Below are positions 1 to 5,842 of a DNA stretch of 5,854 bases, piece by piece. Under the pieces are notes generated by a model. That model made no database searches and was not told where the DNA came from. It was given only the letters and a program-made list of their open reading frames with translations. The DNA comes from Clostridium sp. SCN 57-10 (GTDB lineage Bacteria > Bacillota > Clostridia > Oscillospirales > Butyricicoccaceae). The stretch spans positions 1-5,854 of the forward strand of contig MEFT01000118.1 of the NCBI GenBank assembly GCA_001725215.1, given 5' to 3'. Each line of letters opens with the position of its first letter. The first letter of the stretch is position 1. The translations under genes and the position numbers were made by a program.

Positions 1-363
1 GATGACTGGAACGATCATGCGGCGCTTTACCGTATGGGCTTTGCGCGCTTTACCCAGAAAACTATTTTGACTTCAGGTAAAATTTCCTCCGTCACTGTTG
101 CCGGCGAGGAATGTCATGATGTTGAACTTTATGTTCAAGAAGGCTTTGATTTTTTTACGGCGGATAGTGACAATATAGAAGTTCGGCTGAACGGACCTCA
201 GCTTGTATATGCACCCGTTAAGGCGGGTGAGCAGTATGGCACGGCATGCGTCCGAATCGGCGGAAAAACGCTGTTTGAAACGCCGGTTTATTATCGCGAT
301 GGTGTTGCAGCGCCGGAAAAACCGCCGACGCTGTTTGAAAAATTATTTGGGAAGACAAGGTGA
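1..363 (+). CDS. D-alanyl-D-alanine carboxypeptidase (DacF/PBP5-like), C-terminal part only
   Basis: Frame 1 is open from the first base to the TGA at 361-363, giving 120 residues, so the gene starts upstream of the window. The first residues, DDWNDHAALYRMGF, match the segment in low-molecular-weight penicillin-binding proteins that links the end of the peptidase domain to the PBP5 C-terminal domain. The beta-rich stretch that follows (about residues 20-100) fits that domain. The catalytic SxxK, SxN and KTG motifs lie off the window and cannot be checked. Family members remove the terminal D-Ala from peptidoglycan stem peptides outside the membrane. The tail, ending LFEKLFGKTR, is short; it could be a remnant of the amphipathic helix that anchors such enzymes to the membrane. 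The stop lies 4 nt before the rluB start, so the two genes are probably co-transcribed. The family call is fairly secure; the exact paralogue (dacF or dacB) is not. Confidence 0.82.
   Translation, partial: DDWNDHAALYRMGFARFTQKTILTSGKISSVTVAGEECHDVELYVQEGFDFFTADSDNIEVRLNGPQLVYAPVKAGEQYGTACVRIGGKTLFETPVYYRDGVAAPEKPPTLFEKLFGKTR
357..362 (+). promoter_or_regulatory. Ribosome binding site for rluB (decides a TTG start)
   Basis: AAGGTG lies 5 nt before the TTG at 368-370 and overlaps the end of the upstream carboxypeptidase gene. No ATG or GTG in this frame lies suitably close, and the protein from this TTG begins KERLQKILAARGVCSRR, which matches the start of the S4 domain in RluB proteins. TTG is therefore the likely start. 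Confidence 0.6.
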
Positions 364-367
364 AACG

Positions 368-1082
368 TTGAAAGAGCGACTGCAAAAAATTTTAGCTGCA
401 CGAGGCGTATGCTCACGTCGTGCCGCAGAGGAACTTCTGCGCGATGGACGTGAACGGCATGACCGCCCTGCTCGGCGAGATGGCAGATGCGGATACGGAT
501 GAGATACTCATTGACGATGCTCCGCTGCCCGCCTCCGAGCAATATGTATATCTGATGCTCAATAAGCCGCGCGGCTATGTCACCACGATGTCTGACGAAG
601 CAGGCAGACCCGATGTAACCTCGCTCGTACGGGACATACCGCAGCGAGTCTATCCCGTCGGACGGCTCGATATGCATTCCGAGGGACTTTTGATTATGAC
701 AAACGACGGAGATATGGCTTATCGGCTTATGCATCCGCGCCACAATGTGTCGAAACAGTATCTCGTCAAGATGTCAAAGGCTTCGCCTAATGCGCCGGAT
801 GACCCGACAGAAGTTCTTTCACAGCCGCTGTCCATTGAAGGGCATTTATGCCGCCCTGCAGAGGTACGCGTGCTGCACCGTACCCCGGACAATGGCTATG
901 TATTGACCATTGCAATCAAAGAAGGGCGCAACCGTCAGATCCGCCGTATGTGCGTGCAATGCGGATATACGGTAAACGCGCTCAAGCGGGTAGCAGAAGG
1001 CAAGCTGAAGCTTGGCGATTTAAAGGTGGGTACTTACCGGCATCTGACGGCGGAGGAAATCGCCTATCTCAAGACGCTGTAA
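368..1082 (+). pseudogene. rluB: 23S rRNA pseudouridine synthase, RsuA/RluB family, frameshifted in the S4 domain
   Basis: The family converts a specific rRNA uridine to pseudouridine. The start (TTG at 368) and the first 28 codons, through GlyArg at 446-451, lie in frame 2 and encode the first half of an S4 RNA-binding domain (KERLQKILAARGVCSRRAAE, then LLRDGR). The rest of the S4 domain (VNGMTALLGEMADADTDE) and the whole catalytic domain lie in frame 3 from about 450 to the TAA at 1080-1082. Visible catalytic motifs are LNKPRGYVTT, GRLDMHSEGLL (catalytic Asp codon at 669-671) and GRNRQIRRM (near 921-950). Relatives read GRV-x-V-N/D-G at the break, so about 8 nt seem to be missing. As read, frame 2 stops at 500-502. 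A shortened protein from GTG 420 or ATG 444 would keep the catalytic domain but lose half the RNA-binding domain. Repaired, it would be about 240 residues, normal for the family. Either a true mutation or a sequence error; RluB rather than RsuA or RluE is likely, not proven. Confidence 0.85.
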
Positions 1083-1095
1083 AGGCGGTGTAAGT

Positions 1096-1941
1096 ATGAA
1101 GCGAATCAACGAGGCCATTGCGGAGCTGAACGGCCGTATGACAAAAGGGCAGAAGCTTCTGGCCACTTTTCTTTCCGAGCATTGCGATCGCGCGGCATTT
1201 CTCAATTCATTCGACCTGGCGGCTGTTTCGGGCGTCAGCCAGTCAACGGTGGTACGCTTTGCCACGGCGCTAGGGTACGAGGGCTACGCGGAGTTTCAAA
1301 ACGCACTGCAGCTTGAACTGAAGTATCGGCTGACCGCCCTCGAGCGTTTTGAGCTTCTGAGCGAGCTGCCGAATGACCGTGATATGCTTGACAACATGGC
1401 CGCAGCCGACGCGCGCAACATTCGCAAAAACGCTTCGCTCAATGAGCTTGATGCGCTGAAAAACCTTTGCGCGCGTTTGACGCTTGCGTCAAAAGTCTAC
1501 ATATGGGGCCAGGGACACGCTTCGGCGGCGGCGATCTATCTGGCTTCTTATCTGCGCATCGTGATCCGAAATGTCTGCTGCCTGAATTTGATCGCGGATG
1601 AGCCGCTCTCCGCGATGAGCGACATCGGAAGCGGAGATTTGCTGCTTACGATTTCGTTTCCCATCCACTCGGAGCAGACGAGACGCCTGATTGCTTATGC
1701 GCGCGAGCGTGAAGCGAGCGTGGTGACCATCAGTGAGGGGCATGAATCGGAGGCGGCGCGTGAAGCGGACGTCAGCCTAATTTGTGAGTGCGGCGATTTC
1801 GGCGTCAACGGCTCGGTCGCACCTGCAGTTTCGCTTTGCGGTGCCATTGTCTGTCTGCTCGCGAAAGACGACGATCGCGCGCAGAAAAAACTGCGCGCCG
1901 CGGGCGAGGCCATTCATTTTACGCGACCGGAGGAAGCATGA
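1096..1941 (+). CDS. RpiR/MurR-family transcriptional regulator (HTH plus SIS domain)
   Basis: This 281-residue protein has the length and two-domain layout of the RpiR/MurR family. Residues 1-77 form the N-terminal helix-turn-helix domain, with the recognition region LAAVSGVSQSTVVRFATALG at 41-60 followed by YEGYAEFQ. Residues about 115-255 form a sugar-isomerase (SIS) domain, with VYIWGQGHASAAA at 134-146 and LLLTISFPIHSEQTRRLI at 182-199, the segments that bind phosphosugars in this family. Family members are repressors or activators whose DNA binding responds to a sugar phosphate or amino-sugar phosphate; the ligand and target genes cannot be read here. The ATG at 1096 is preceded by AGGCGGTG at 1083-1090, 5 nt upstream, and lies 13 nt after the rluB stop. 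Its end overlaps the next gene by 4 nt (ATGA). Control of cell-wall sugar use is possible given the nearby carboxypeptidase, but this is only context. The protein has eight cysteines, of no clear meaning. Confidence 0.9.
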   Translation: MKRINEAIAELNGRMTKGQKLLATFLSEHCDRAAFLNSFDLAAVSGVSQSTVVRFATALGYEGYAEFQNALQLELKYRLTALERFELLSELPNDRDMLDNMAAADARNIRKNASLNELDALKNLCARLTLASKVYIWGQGHASAAAIYLASYLRIVIRNVCCLNLIADEPLSAMSDIGSGDLLLTISFPIHSEQTRRLIAYAREREASVVTISEGHESEAAREADVSLICECGDFGVNGSVAPAVSLCGAIVCLLAKDDDRAQKKLRAAGEAIHFTRPEEA

Positions 1942-3164
1942 AAGTAGTAATCATCGGCGGAGGAGCCGCGGGTATGATGGCGGCGATCGCCGCAAGCGAC
2001 TGCGGCGCGGAGGTTACGCTACTTGAGCGTAACGCGCTATGCGGCGTCAAAGTGAATTTGACGGGAAAAGGTCGCTGCAACGTCACCAATGAGTGCGACA
2101 CCGAACAGCTCATTCGCAATACACCGCGTAATGGAAAATTCCTTTACAGCGCCTTTAGCAGCTTTACTTCGGAGGATGCCGTACATTTTTTTGAAGCACT
2201 TGGCGTACCCATGAAGACTGAGCGCGGGAACCGCGTGTTTCCGCAGAGCGACCGCGCGAAAGACATCACGCAGGCGCTAAGCCGCGGGATGTCGGCGCGC
2301 GGAGTGCGCGTCAAGCGCTGCCGTGCCCAAGCGGTGGTGACCCAAGACGGAGCGGTGCGCGGTGTGCGCACCGATGCCGGACTGATTGACGCGGATTCCG
2401 TGATTATCGCAACAGGCGGCCGATCTTATCCGCGCACCGGCTCGGATGGAGACGGATACCGCATGGCGGCGGCACTGGGGCACACTGTAATTGCGCAGCG
2501 TCCCTCGCTCGTGCCGCTGCGGTCGGACAGCGACATCTGCCCGCGTCTCGAAGGTCTTTCGCTGCGCAACGTGGCGCTGCGCGTCGAGCAAGACGGAACA
2601 ACTATCTACGAAGACTTCGGAGAAATGCTGTTCACCTCAAACGGTGTATCGGGTCCGATGATATTGAGCGCCTCCGCGCATCTAGTGCAGCGTGAAAGCT
2701 TTCAATGTATGCTCCATATCGATTTAAAGCCCGCGCTCGACCGAGATACGCTGGACAAGCGTGTGCTTCGCGACTTTGAGGCGGGAAAAAATCGTGACTT
2801 CTCCAATGTTTTGGCCGGGCTTGTGCCGCAAAAGCTGATGCCCGTCATGGCGGAGCGCTGCGGCATCCCGACCGACCAAAAGGTAAATACCGTCACGCGT
2901 GAGCAGCGCGAGGCGCTCTGCCTCGCGCTGAAGGACTTTACCGTTCCCATCTGCGCCGCAGGGTCATTTGACGAAGCGGTGATTACGGCAGGCGGCGTAG
3001 ATACCAAGGAGCTTAACCCCAAAACGCTTGCATCAAAGGTTGTGCGCGGTCTGTACTTTGCGGGTGAAGTGATCGACGTCGACGCGTATACGGGCGGCTT
3101 TAATCTGCAGATCGCTTGGTCGACAGGATATAAAGCAGGGCAAAGTGCGGCGTGGCAGCTTTAG
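1938..3164 (+). CDS. NAD(P)/FAD-dependent oxidoreductase, BaiN/HI0933 (aminoacetone oxidase-like) family
   Basis: A 408-residue flavoprotein. The N-terminus MKVVIIGGGAAGMMAA (1-16) holds the GxGxxG dinucleotide-binding turn of a Rossmann fold, with the FAD-ribose-binding Glu at the end of the second strand (VTLLE, residue 30). Family signatures follow: KVNLTGKGRCNVTN (38-51), the second FAD contact VIIATGGRSYP (155-165), MLFTSNGVSGP (230-240), ITAGGVDTKELNPKT (349-363), and the C-terminal LYFAGEVIDVDAYTGGFNLQ (372-391). No transmembrane segment is seen, so it is probably cytosolic. The family includes BaiN of bile-acid 7-dehydroxylating clostridia, but most members have no proven substrate and are often labelled aminoacetone oxidase without proof, so no bile-acid role should be assumed. 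An upstream in-frame extension exists to 1788, but ATG 1938 is chosen because GGAGG lies 4 nt before it (1929-1933) and the Rossmann strand starts directly after it. Its ATGA overlap with the regulator suggests translational coupling. Confidence 0.92.
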   Translation: MKVVIIGGGAAGMMAAIAASDCGAEVTLLERNALCGVKVNLTGKGRCNVTNECDTEQLIRNTPRNGKFLYSAFSSFTSEDAVHFFEALGVPMKTERGNRVFPQSDRAKDITQALSRGMSARGVRVKRCRAQAVVTQDGAVRGVRTDAGLIDADSVIIATGGRSYPRTGSDGDGYRMAAALGHTVIAQRPSLVPLRSDSDICPRLEGLSLRNVALRVEQDGTTIYEDFGEMLFTSNGVSGPMILSASAHLVQRESFQCMLHIDLKPALDRDTLDKRVLRDFEAGKNRDFSNVLAGLVPQKLMPVMAERCGIPTDQKVNTVTREQREALCLALKDFTVPICAAGSFDEAVITAGGVDTKELNPKTLASKVVRGLYFAGEVIDVDAYTGGFNLQIAWSTGYKAGQSAAWQL

Positions 3165-3168
3165 CAGG

Positions 3169-3175
3169 GCGGAGG
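3169..3175 (+). promoter_or_regulatory. Ribosome binding site for cmk (decides between two ATGs)
   Basis: GCGGAGG directly abuts an in-frame ATG at 3176-3178, leaving no spacer, but sits 6 nt before the ATG at 3182-3184. The second ATG is therefore the likely start. It also places the P-loop at residue 10, as usual for cytidylate kinases. The further in-frame GTG at 3152 lies inside the preceding gene and is not supported. Confidence 0.6.
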
Positions 3176-3181
3176 ATGTAC

Positions 3182-3859
3182 ATGAACTGGAACAGTATTG
3201 CGATCGATGGGCCTTCGGGCGCAGGCAAGAGCACGCTTGCGCGTGAACTGGCGCGTGCGCTGGGGTATGTCTATATCGACACGGGAGCCATTTACCGCAC
3301 CGTAGGGCTTTATGCCGCGCGGCAGGGTGTTGATACCAAAAACGCTGAGGCGGTGCTTTCACGGCTGCACGAGCTTGACATTCAATTGACCTATGAAGCA
3401 GGTGTGCAGCATATTTTCCTCAATGGCGAGGACGTAAGCGAAGCGATTCGCACGGAGGAGGCGTCCCGCCATGCTTCCGAGGTATCTGCCATTCCCGGTG
3501 TGCGCGCATTTTTGCTCGATTTGCAACGCAATATGACGAAAAAACAGCATGTGATTATGGACGGACGCGATATCGGAACCGTGGTGCTGCCCGACGCAAG
3601 CGTGAAGATTTTTCTCACCGCGTCGCCGGAGGCGCGGGCCAAACGGCGGTATGAAGAGCTGCTTGCTAAGGGCGAACCGGTAACCTACGCGTCGGTCTAT
3701 GAGAACTTGGTTCGGCGTGATGAGATCGATTCGACGCGCGCCGCCGCACCGCTGCGCGCGTCCGAAGACGCGATTATGGTAGACACCACGAATGACACGC
3801 CGAGCGAAGCGCTGGCGCGATTGAAACAAGTGATAGAGGAGAAGCTGTATGCTCTTTAA
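3182..3859 (+). CDS. cmk: Cytidylate (CMP/dCMP) kinase
   Basis: Cytidylate kinase transfers a phosphate from ATP to CMP or dCMP in the cytosol, feeding CTP and dCTP pools and, through CTP, phospholipid synthesis. The 225-residue product has the usual bacterial length. The Walker A loop GPSGAGKST is at 10-18 after the strand SIAIDG. The substrate-binding motif IDTGAIYR is at 32-39. The CMP-specific insert region spans about 65-110. DGRDIGTVVLPDA is at 127-139. The lid and C-terminal motif RRDEIDSTRAAAPLR is at 178-192, followed by AIMVDTTN. All key residues appear intact. The gene lies 17 nt after the flavoprotein and overlaps plsC by 11 nt, so the pair is likely translated in a coupled way. 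The order cmk, plsC, ispH-S1 is a recurrent clostridial arrangement. There is little doubt about this call. Confidence 0.97.
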   Translation: MNWNSIAIDGPSGAGKSTLARELARALGYVYIDTGAIYRTVGLYAARQGVDTKNAEAVLSRLHELDIQLTYEAGVQHIFLNGEDVSEAIRTEEASRHASEVSAIPGVRAFLLDLQRNMTKKQHVIMDGRDIGTVVLPDASVKIFLTASPEARAKRRYEELLAKGEPVTYASVYENLVRRDEIDSTRAAAPLRASEDAIMVDTTNDTPSEALARLKQVIEEKLYAL

Positions 3860-4433
3860 AATCGTCTATTGGCCTCTGTATCTGTTGCTTTGGCCGATTT
3901 ATCGCTTCCGCTTTGTGGGGCGTGAAAATATTCCCAAAGGTGGGATCGTCGTGTGTGCCAACCATACGGCGAACATCGATTCGGTGCTGCTGGGGCTGTC
4001 GCTCGGGTTTCACGCACACTTTGCGGCGATGGCCAAAGCGGAGCTGTTCCAAAATAAGCTCGTCGGTACGGTATTGCGTGCACTGGGCGCATTTCCCGTA
4101 CATCGCGGCAGGGCGGATGTCTCTGCCATCAAGCAGGCGTTTTCACTGCTGCGCGACGGGAAGCAGCTGCTGATTTTTCCGGAGGGAACGCGTGTGAAAA
4201 CGCCCGATGCTGCGGCGGAGGTGAAGTCAGGCGCCGGAATGATCGCCATGCGCTCGGGTGCACCGGTGCTGCCCGTCTACATCACGCCGGGAAAAAAAGC
4301 ATTTCGCGGATGCAAGGTTGTGATCGGCACGCCGTTTTTGCCCGAAAAAAGCGGAAGACCCGACCAAAGCGACTACGCACGTATGAGTGAACAGATTATG
4401 GAAACAATTCGGAAGGTAGGGGAGCAGGCGTGA
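3849..4433 (+). CDS. plsC: 1-acyl-sn-glycerol-3-phosphate acyltransferase (PlsC family)
   Basis: A 194-residue lysophospholipid acyltransferase that would add the second acyl chain to lysophosphatidic acid to make phosphatidic acid at the inner face of the membrane. The four conserved blocks of the family are visible. Motif I is NHTANID at 38-44, giving the catalytic H-x4-D pair His39/Asp44. Motif II is AFPVHRG at 81-87. Motif III, for glycerol-phosphate binding, is FPEGTR at 110-115. Motif IV is VLPVYI at 140-145. A hydrophobic aromatic-rich segment at residues 4-19 (KIVYWPLYLLLWPIYR) probably sits in the membrane. The length is at the short end of the family, as common in Firmicutes. The ATG at 3849 has AGGAG at 3837-3841, 7 nt upstream, inside the end of cmk. 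The gene ends in a GTGA overlap with ispH. Substrate specificity within the PlsC superfamily cannot be fixed from sequence alone. Confidence 0.93.
   Translation: MLFKIVYWPLYLLLWPIYRFRFVGRENIPKGGIVVCANHTANIDSVLLGLSLGFHAHFAAMAKAELFQNKLVGTVLRALGAFPVHRGRADVSAIKQAFSLLRDGKQLLIFPEGTRVKTPDAAAEVKSGAGMIAMRSGAPVLPVYITPGKKAFRGCKVVIGTPFLPEKSGRPDQSDYARMSEQIMETIRKVGEQA
4418..4424 (+). promoter_or_regulatory. Ribosome binding site for ispH (decides a GTG start)
   Basis: AGGGGAG lies 5 nt before the GTG at 4430-4432, which overlaps the plsC stop as GTGA. From this start the protein begins MTRISVAKTAGYCYGV, placing the first cluster-ligand cysteine at residue 13, matching residue 12 in E. coli IspH. No upstream in-frame start is needed. 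Confidence 0.65.
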
Positions 4434-5842
4434 CGCGTATTTCGGTTGCGAAAACGGCTGGCTATTGCTACGGTGTGCGCAGAGCGGTTGAAACGGCGAT
4501 TGACGCGGCGCATGCGCATGGAGACGTCTATACTGCGGGACCACTTATTCATAACAAGTCGGCGGTTGAGGGAATGCGCTCCTTTGGCATACATTCAGCA
4601 GAACAGATTGCCGATATTCCTGACGGTTCCGTTGTTATTGTGCGCGCCCACGGTTTGCCCCCGCAGGCGCTTGATGAGCTTGCAGGGCGAGGCTGCACCG
4701 TGGTCGACGCAACATGCCCGCATGTATCGCGCATCCACCGTATTGTGGAGGGAGAGCGTGCCGCGGGGCGCATCGTTCTGGTCATAGGCAAACATGGACA
4801 TCCCGAGGTAGAGGCCATCGCCGCGCGCGCCGGTATATGCCGCGTGGTGGAGACGGAAGAAGAACTGTCTGACTTTTTGTCTGAATATCGAGAACAGTGC
4901 ATTTCTGTGGTTGTACAGACAACTTTTAGAAGAAATGTTTTCAATAAATTCTTAAATATCATAAAAAAAGCTTGTAATGGTGCACATATATTTGATACAA
5001 TATGTAAGGCTACAGACGAGCGCCAGGAGGAGGCTCGTTTGGCAGCTTCAGGATCTGATGTTGTCATTGTAATCGGCGATAAAGCGAGCAGTAACTCAAA
5101 AAGCCTATATGAGTTATGTCGGGAGCAGTGTGAAACCACTTTGTTCATCGAAACAGCAAGCGAATTGCCGCGCGGCCTGACAAAGGGCGCACGGCACATA
5201 TTTATCACCGCCGGAGCATCGACACCGGATCTGATCATTAAGGAGGTAAACGACAACATGACGGACGAAATCATGACCAATGGCATCGAAAATTTTGCAG
5301 AACTTCTGGAGCAATCCCTCAAAACTTTACATACAGGAGAAAAGGTAACCGGCATTGTTACCGCAATTACGCCGACTGAGATCCATGTTGATCTTGGCGT
5401 GAAACAAGCCGGCTATATCTCGACGACCGAGTTGAGCGACGATCCTTCCTATGTATTGGAAGATAACATCCACGTCGGCGATGAGATCGATGCGTTTGTG
5501 CTCCGCGTCAACGATGTAGAGGGCCTTGTAATGCTCTCCAAGAAGCGTCTTGACGCCGTGAAAAACTGGGAGAAGCTTGAGGCTGCTGTGACCTCGGAGG
5601 AGCCCATGAACGGCATGATCGTGGAGCAGAACAAGGGCGGCATCGTCGCCAATGTGCTCGGCATCCGCGTTTTCATTCCCGCAAGCCAGACCGGTCTGCC
5701 GCGTGAAGCAAGCATGGACGGACTGATGAGAACCATGCAGAAGATCCGCATCACAGAGGTCAACCGCCAGCGCCGTCGCGTTGTCGGCTCTATCAAAGCG
5801 CTGCTTTCCGAACAGCGCCGTGAAGCTGCTGCTGCGGCGTAG
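4430..5842 (+). CDS. ispH: 4-hydroxy-3-methylbut-2-enyl diphosphate reductase fused to ribosomal S1-type repeats, S1 part apparently short
   Basis: The first 275 or so residues are IspH (LytB), the last enzyme of the MEP pathway, which reduces HMBPP to IPP and DMAPP using a [4Fe-4S] cluster. The three cluster cysteines are present: Cys13 (GYCYGV), Cys96 (DATCPHV) and Cys192 (DTICKAT). So are the substrate-site residues: His41 (GPLIHN), His74 (RAHG), His124 and Glu126 (KHGHPEVEA), the QTT at 163-165, SSNS at 220-223, and Ser264 (TAGASTPD). The enzyme half therefore looks functional. After a linker (about 276-300) come two S1 RNA-binding repeats: 302-374, well conserved (TGEKVTGIV through LSKKRLD), and about 387-458, weaker. 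Clostridial IspH-S1 fusions commonly carry about four repeats and run past 600 residues; this frame stops at 470 after an alanine-rich tail, 12 nt before the window end. This could be a frame error at a contig edge or a real truncation. The S1 part may assist mRNA binding at the ribosome, an inference from family knowledge. Confidence 0.93.
   Translation: MTRISVAKTAGYCYGVRRAVETAIDAAHAHGDVYTAGPLIHNKSAVEGMRSFGIHSAEQIADIPDGSVVIVRAHGLPPQALDELAGRGCTVVDATCPHVSRIHRIVEGERAAGRIVLVIGKHGHPEVEAIAARAGICRVVETEEELSDFLSEYREQCISVVVQTTFRRNVFNKFLNIIKKACNGAHIFDTICKATDERQEEARLAASGSDVVIVIGDKASSNSKSLYELCREQCETTLFIETASELPRGLTKGARHIFITAGASTPDLIIKEVNDNMTDEIMTNGIENFAELLEQSLKTLHTGEKVTGIVTAITPTEIHVDLGVKQAGYISTTELSDDPSYVLEDNIHVGDEIDAFVLRVNDVEGLVMLSKKRLDAVKNWEKLEAAVTSEEPMNGMIVEQNKGGIVANVLGIRVFIPASQTGLPREASMDGLMRTMQKIRITEVNRQRRRVVGSIKALLSEQRREAAAAA
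4972..5001 (+). promoter_or_regulatory. Possible internal sigma-70-type promoter within ispH
   Basis: TTGTAA at 4972-4977 (4 of 6 to TTGACA) and TACAAT at 4996-5001 (5 of 6 to TATAAT) are separated by 18 nt. The -10 carries an extended TG (4993-4994, TGATACAAT). An A-tract at 4963-4969 precedes the -35, like an UP element. Transcription would start near 5008, about 250 nt before the internal ATG at 5258. This lies in coding DNA that is unusually AT-rich, where such matches arise by chance more often, so support is moderate to weak. Confidence 0.3.
5239..5247 (+). promoter_or_regulatory. Perfect internal Shine-Dalgarno sequence upstream of in-frame ATG 5258
   Basis: TAAGGAGGT is a full 9-nt match to the anti-Shine-Dalgarno end of 16S rRNA, the strongest in the window. 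The ATG at 5258-5260 follows after 10 nt, in frame with ispH (Met277), and would start a free S1-type protein of residues 277-470. The bases also encode the IspH C-terminal motif IKEV, which by its codons tends to look like a ribosome binding site, so this may be coincidental. Confidence 0.35.

Noticed and set aside
67..83. TTGACT followed by TAAAAT as a promoter inside the carboxypeptidase gene.
   Set aside because: The two elements are only 5 nt apart, far too close for a sigma-70-type promoter, and no -10 match is found 16-18 nt after TTGACT.
335..363. TTGAAA at 335-340 as a -35 element for rluB.
   Set aside because: The sequence 17 nt downstream (AGGTGA) bears no likeness to a -10 element and overlaps the ribosome binding site.
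446..456. Programmed +1 frameshifting as an explanation for the split rluB.
   Set aside because: There is no slippery sequence, in-frame stop at the shift point or stimulatory structure visible. Shifting would also still lack two family residues, which points to missing bases.
291..743. A 150-codon minus-strand open frame across the rluB break.
   Set aside because: The plus strand on both sides of the break encodes recognisable S4 and pseudouridine synthase motifs; the antisense product resembles nothing.
1788..1937. An N-terminal extension of the flavoprotein in the frame open from 1788.
   Set aside because: It overlaps the regulator gene, encodes an arginine-rich stretch unlike the family, and the ATG at 1938 has a good ribosome binding site directly before the Rossmann fold.
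4549..5355. A 268-codon open frame on the minus strand across ispH.
   Set aside because: It is fully antisense to IspH, whose conserved motifs are intact on the plus strand. The translation shows no recognisable domain and is rich in Ser, Arg and Met, typical of a shadow frame.
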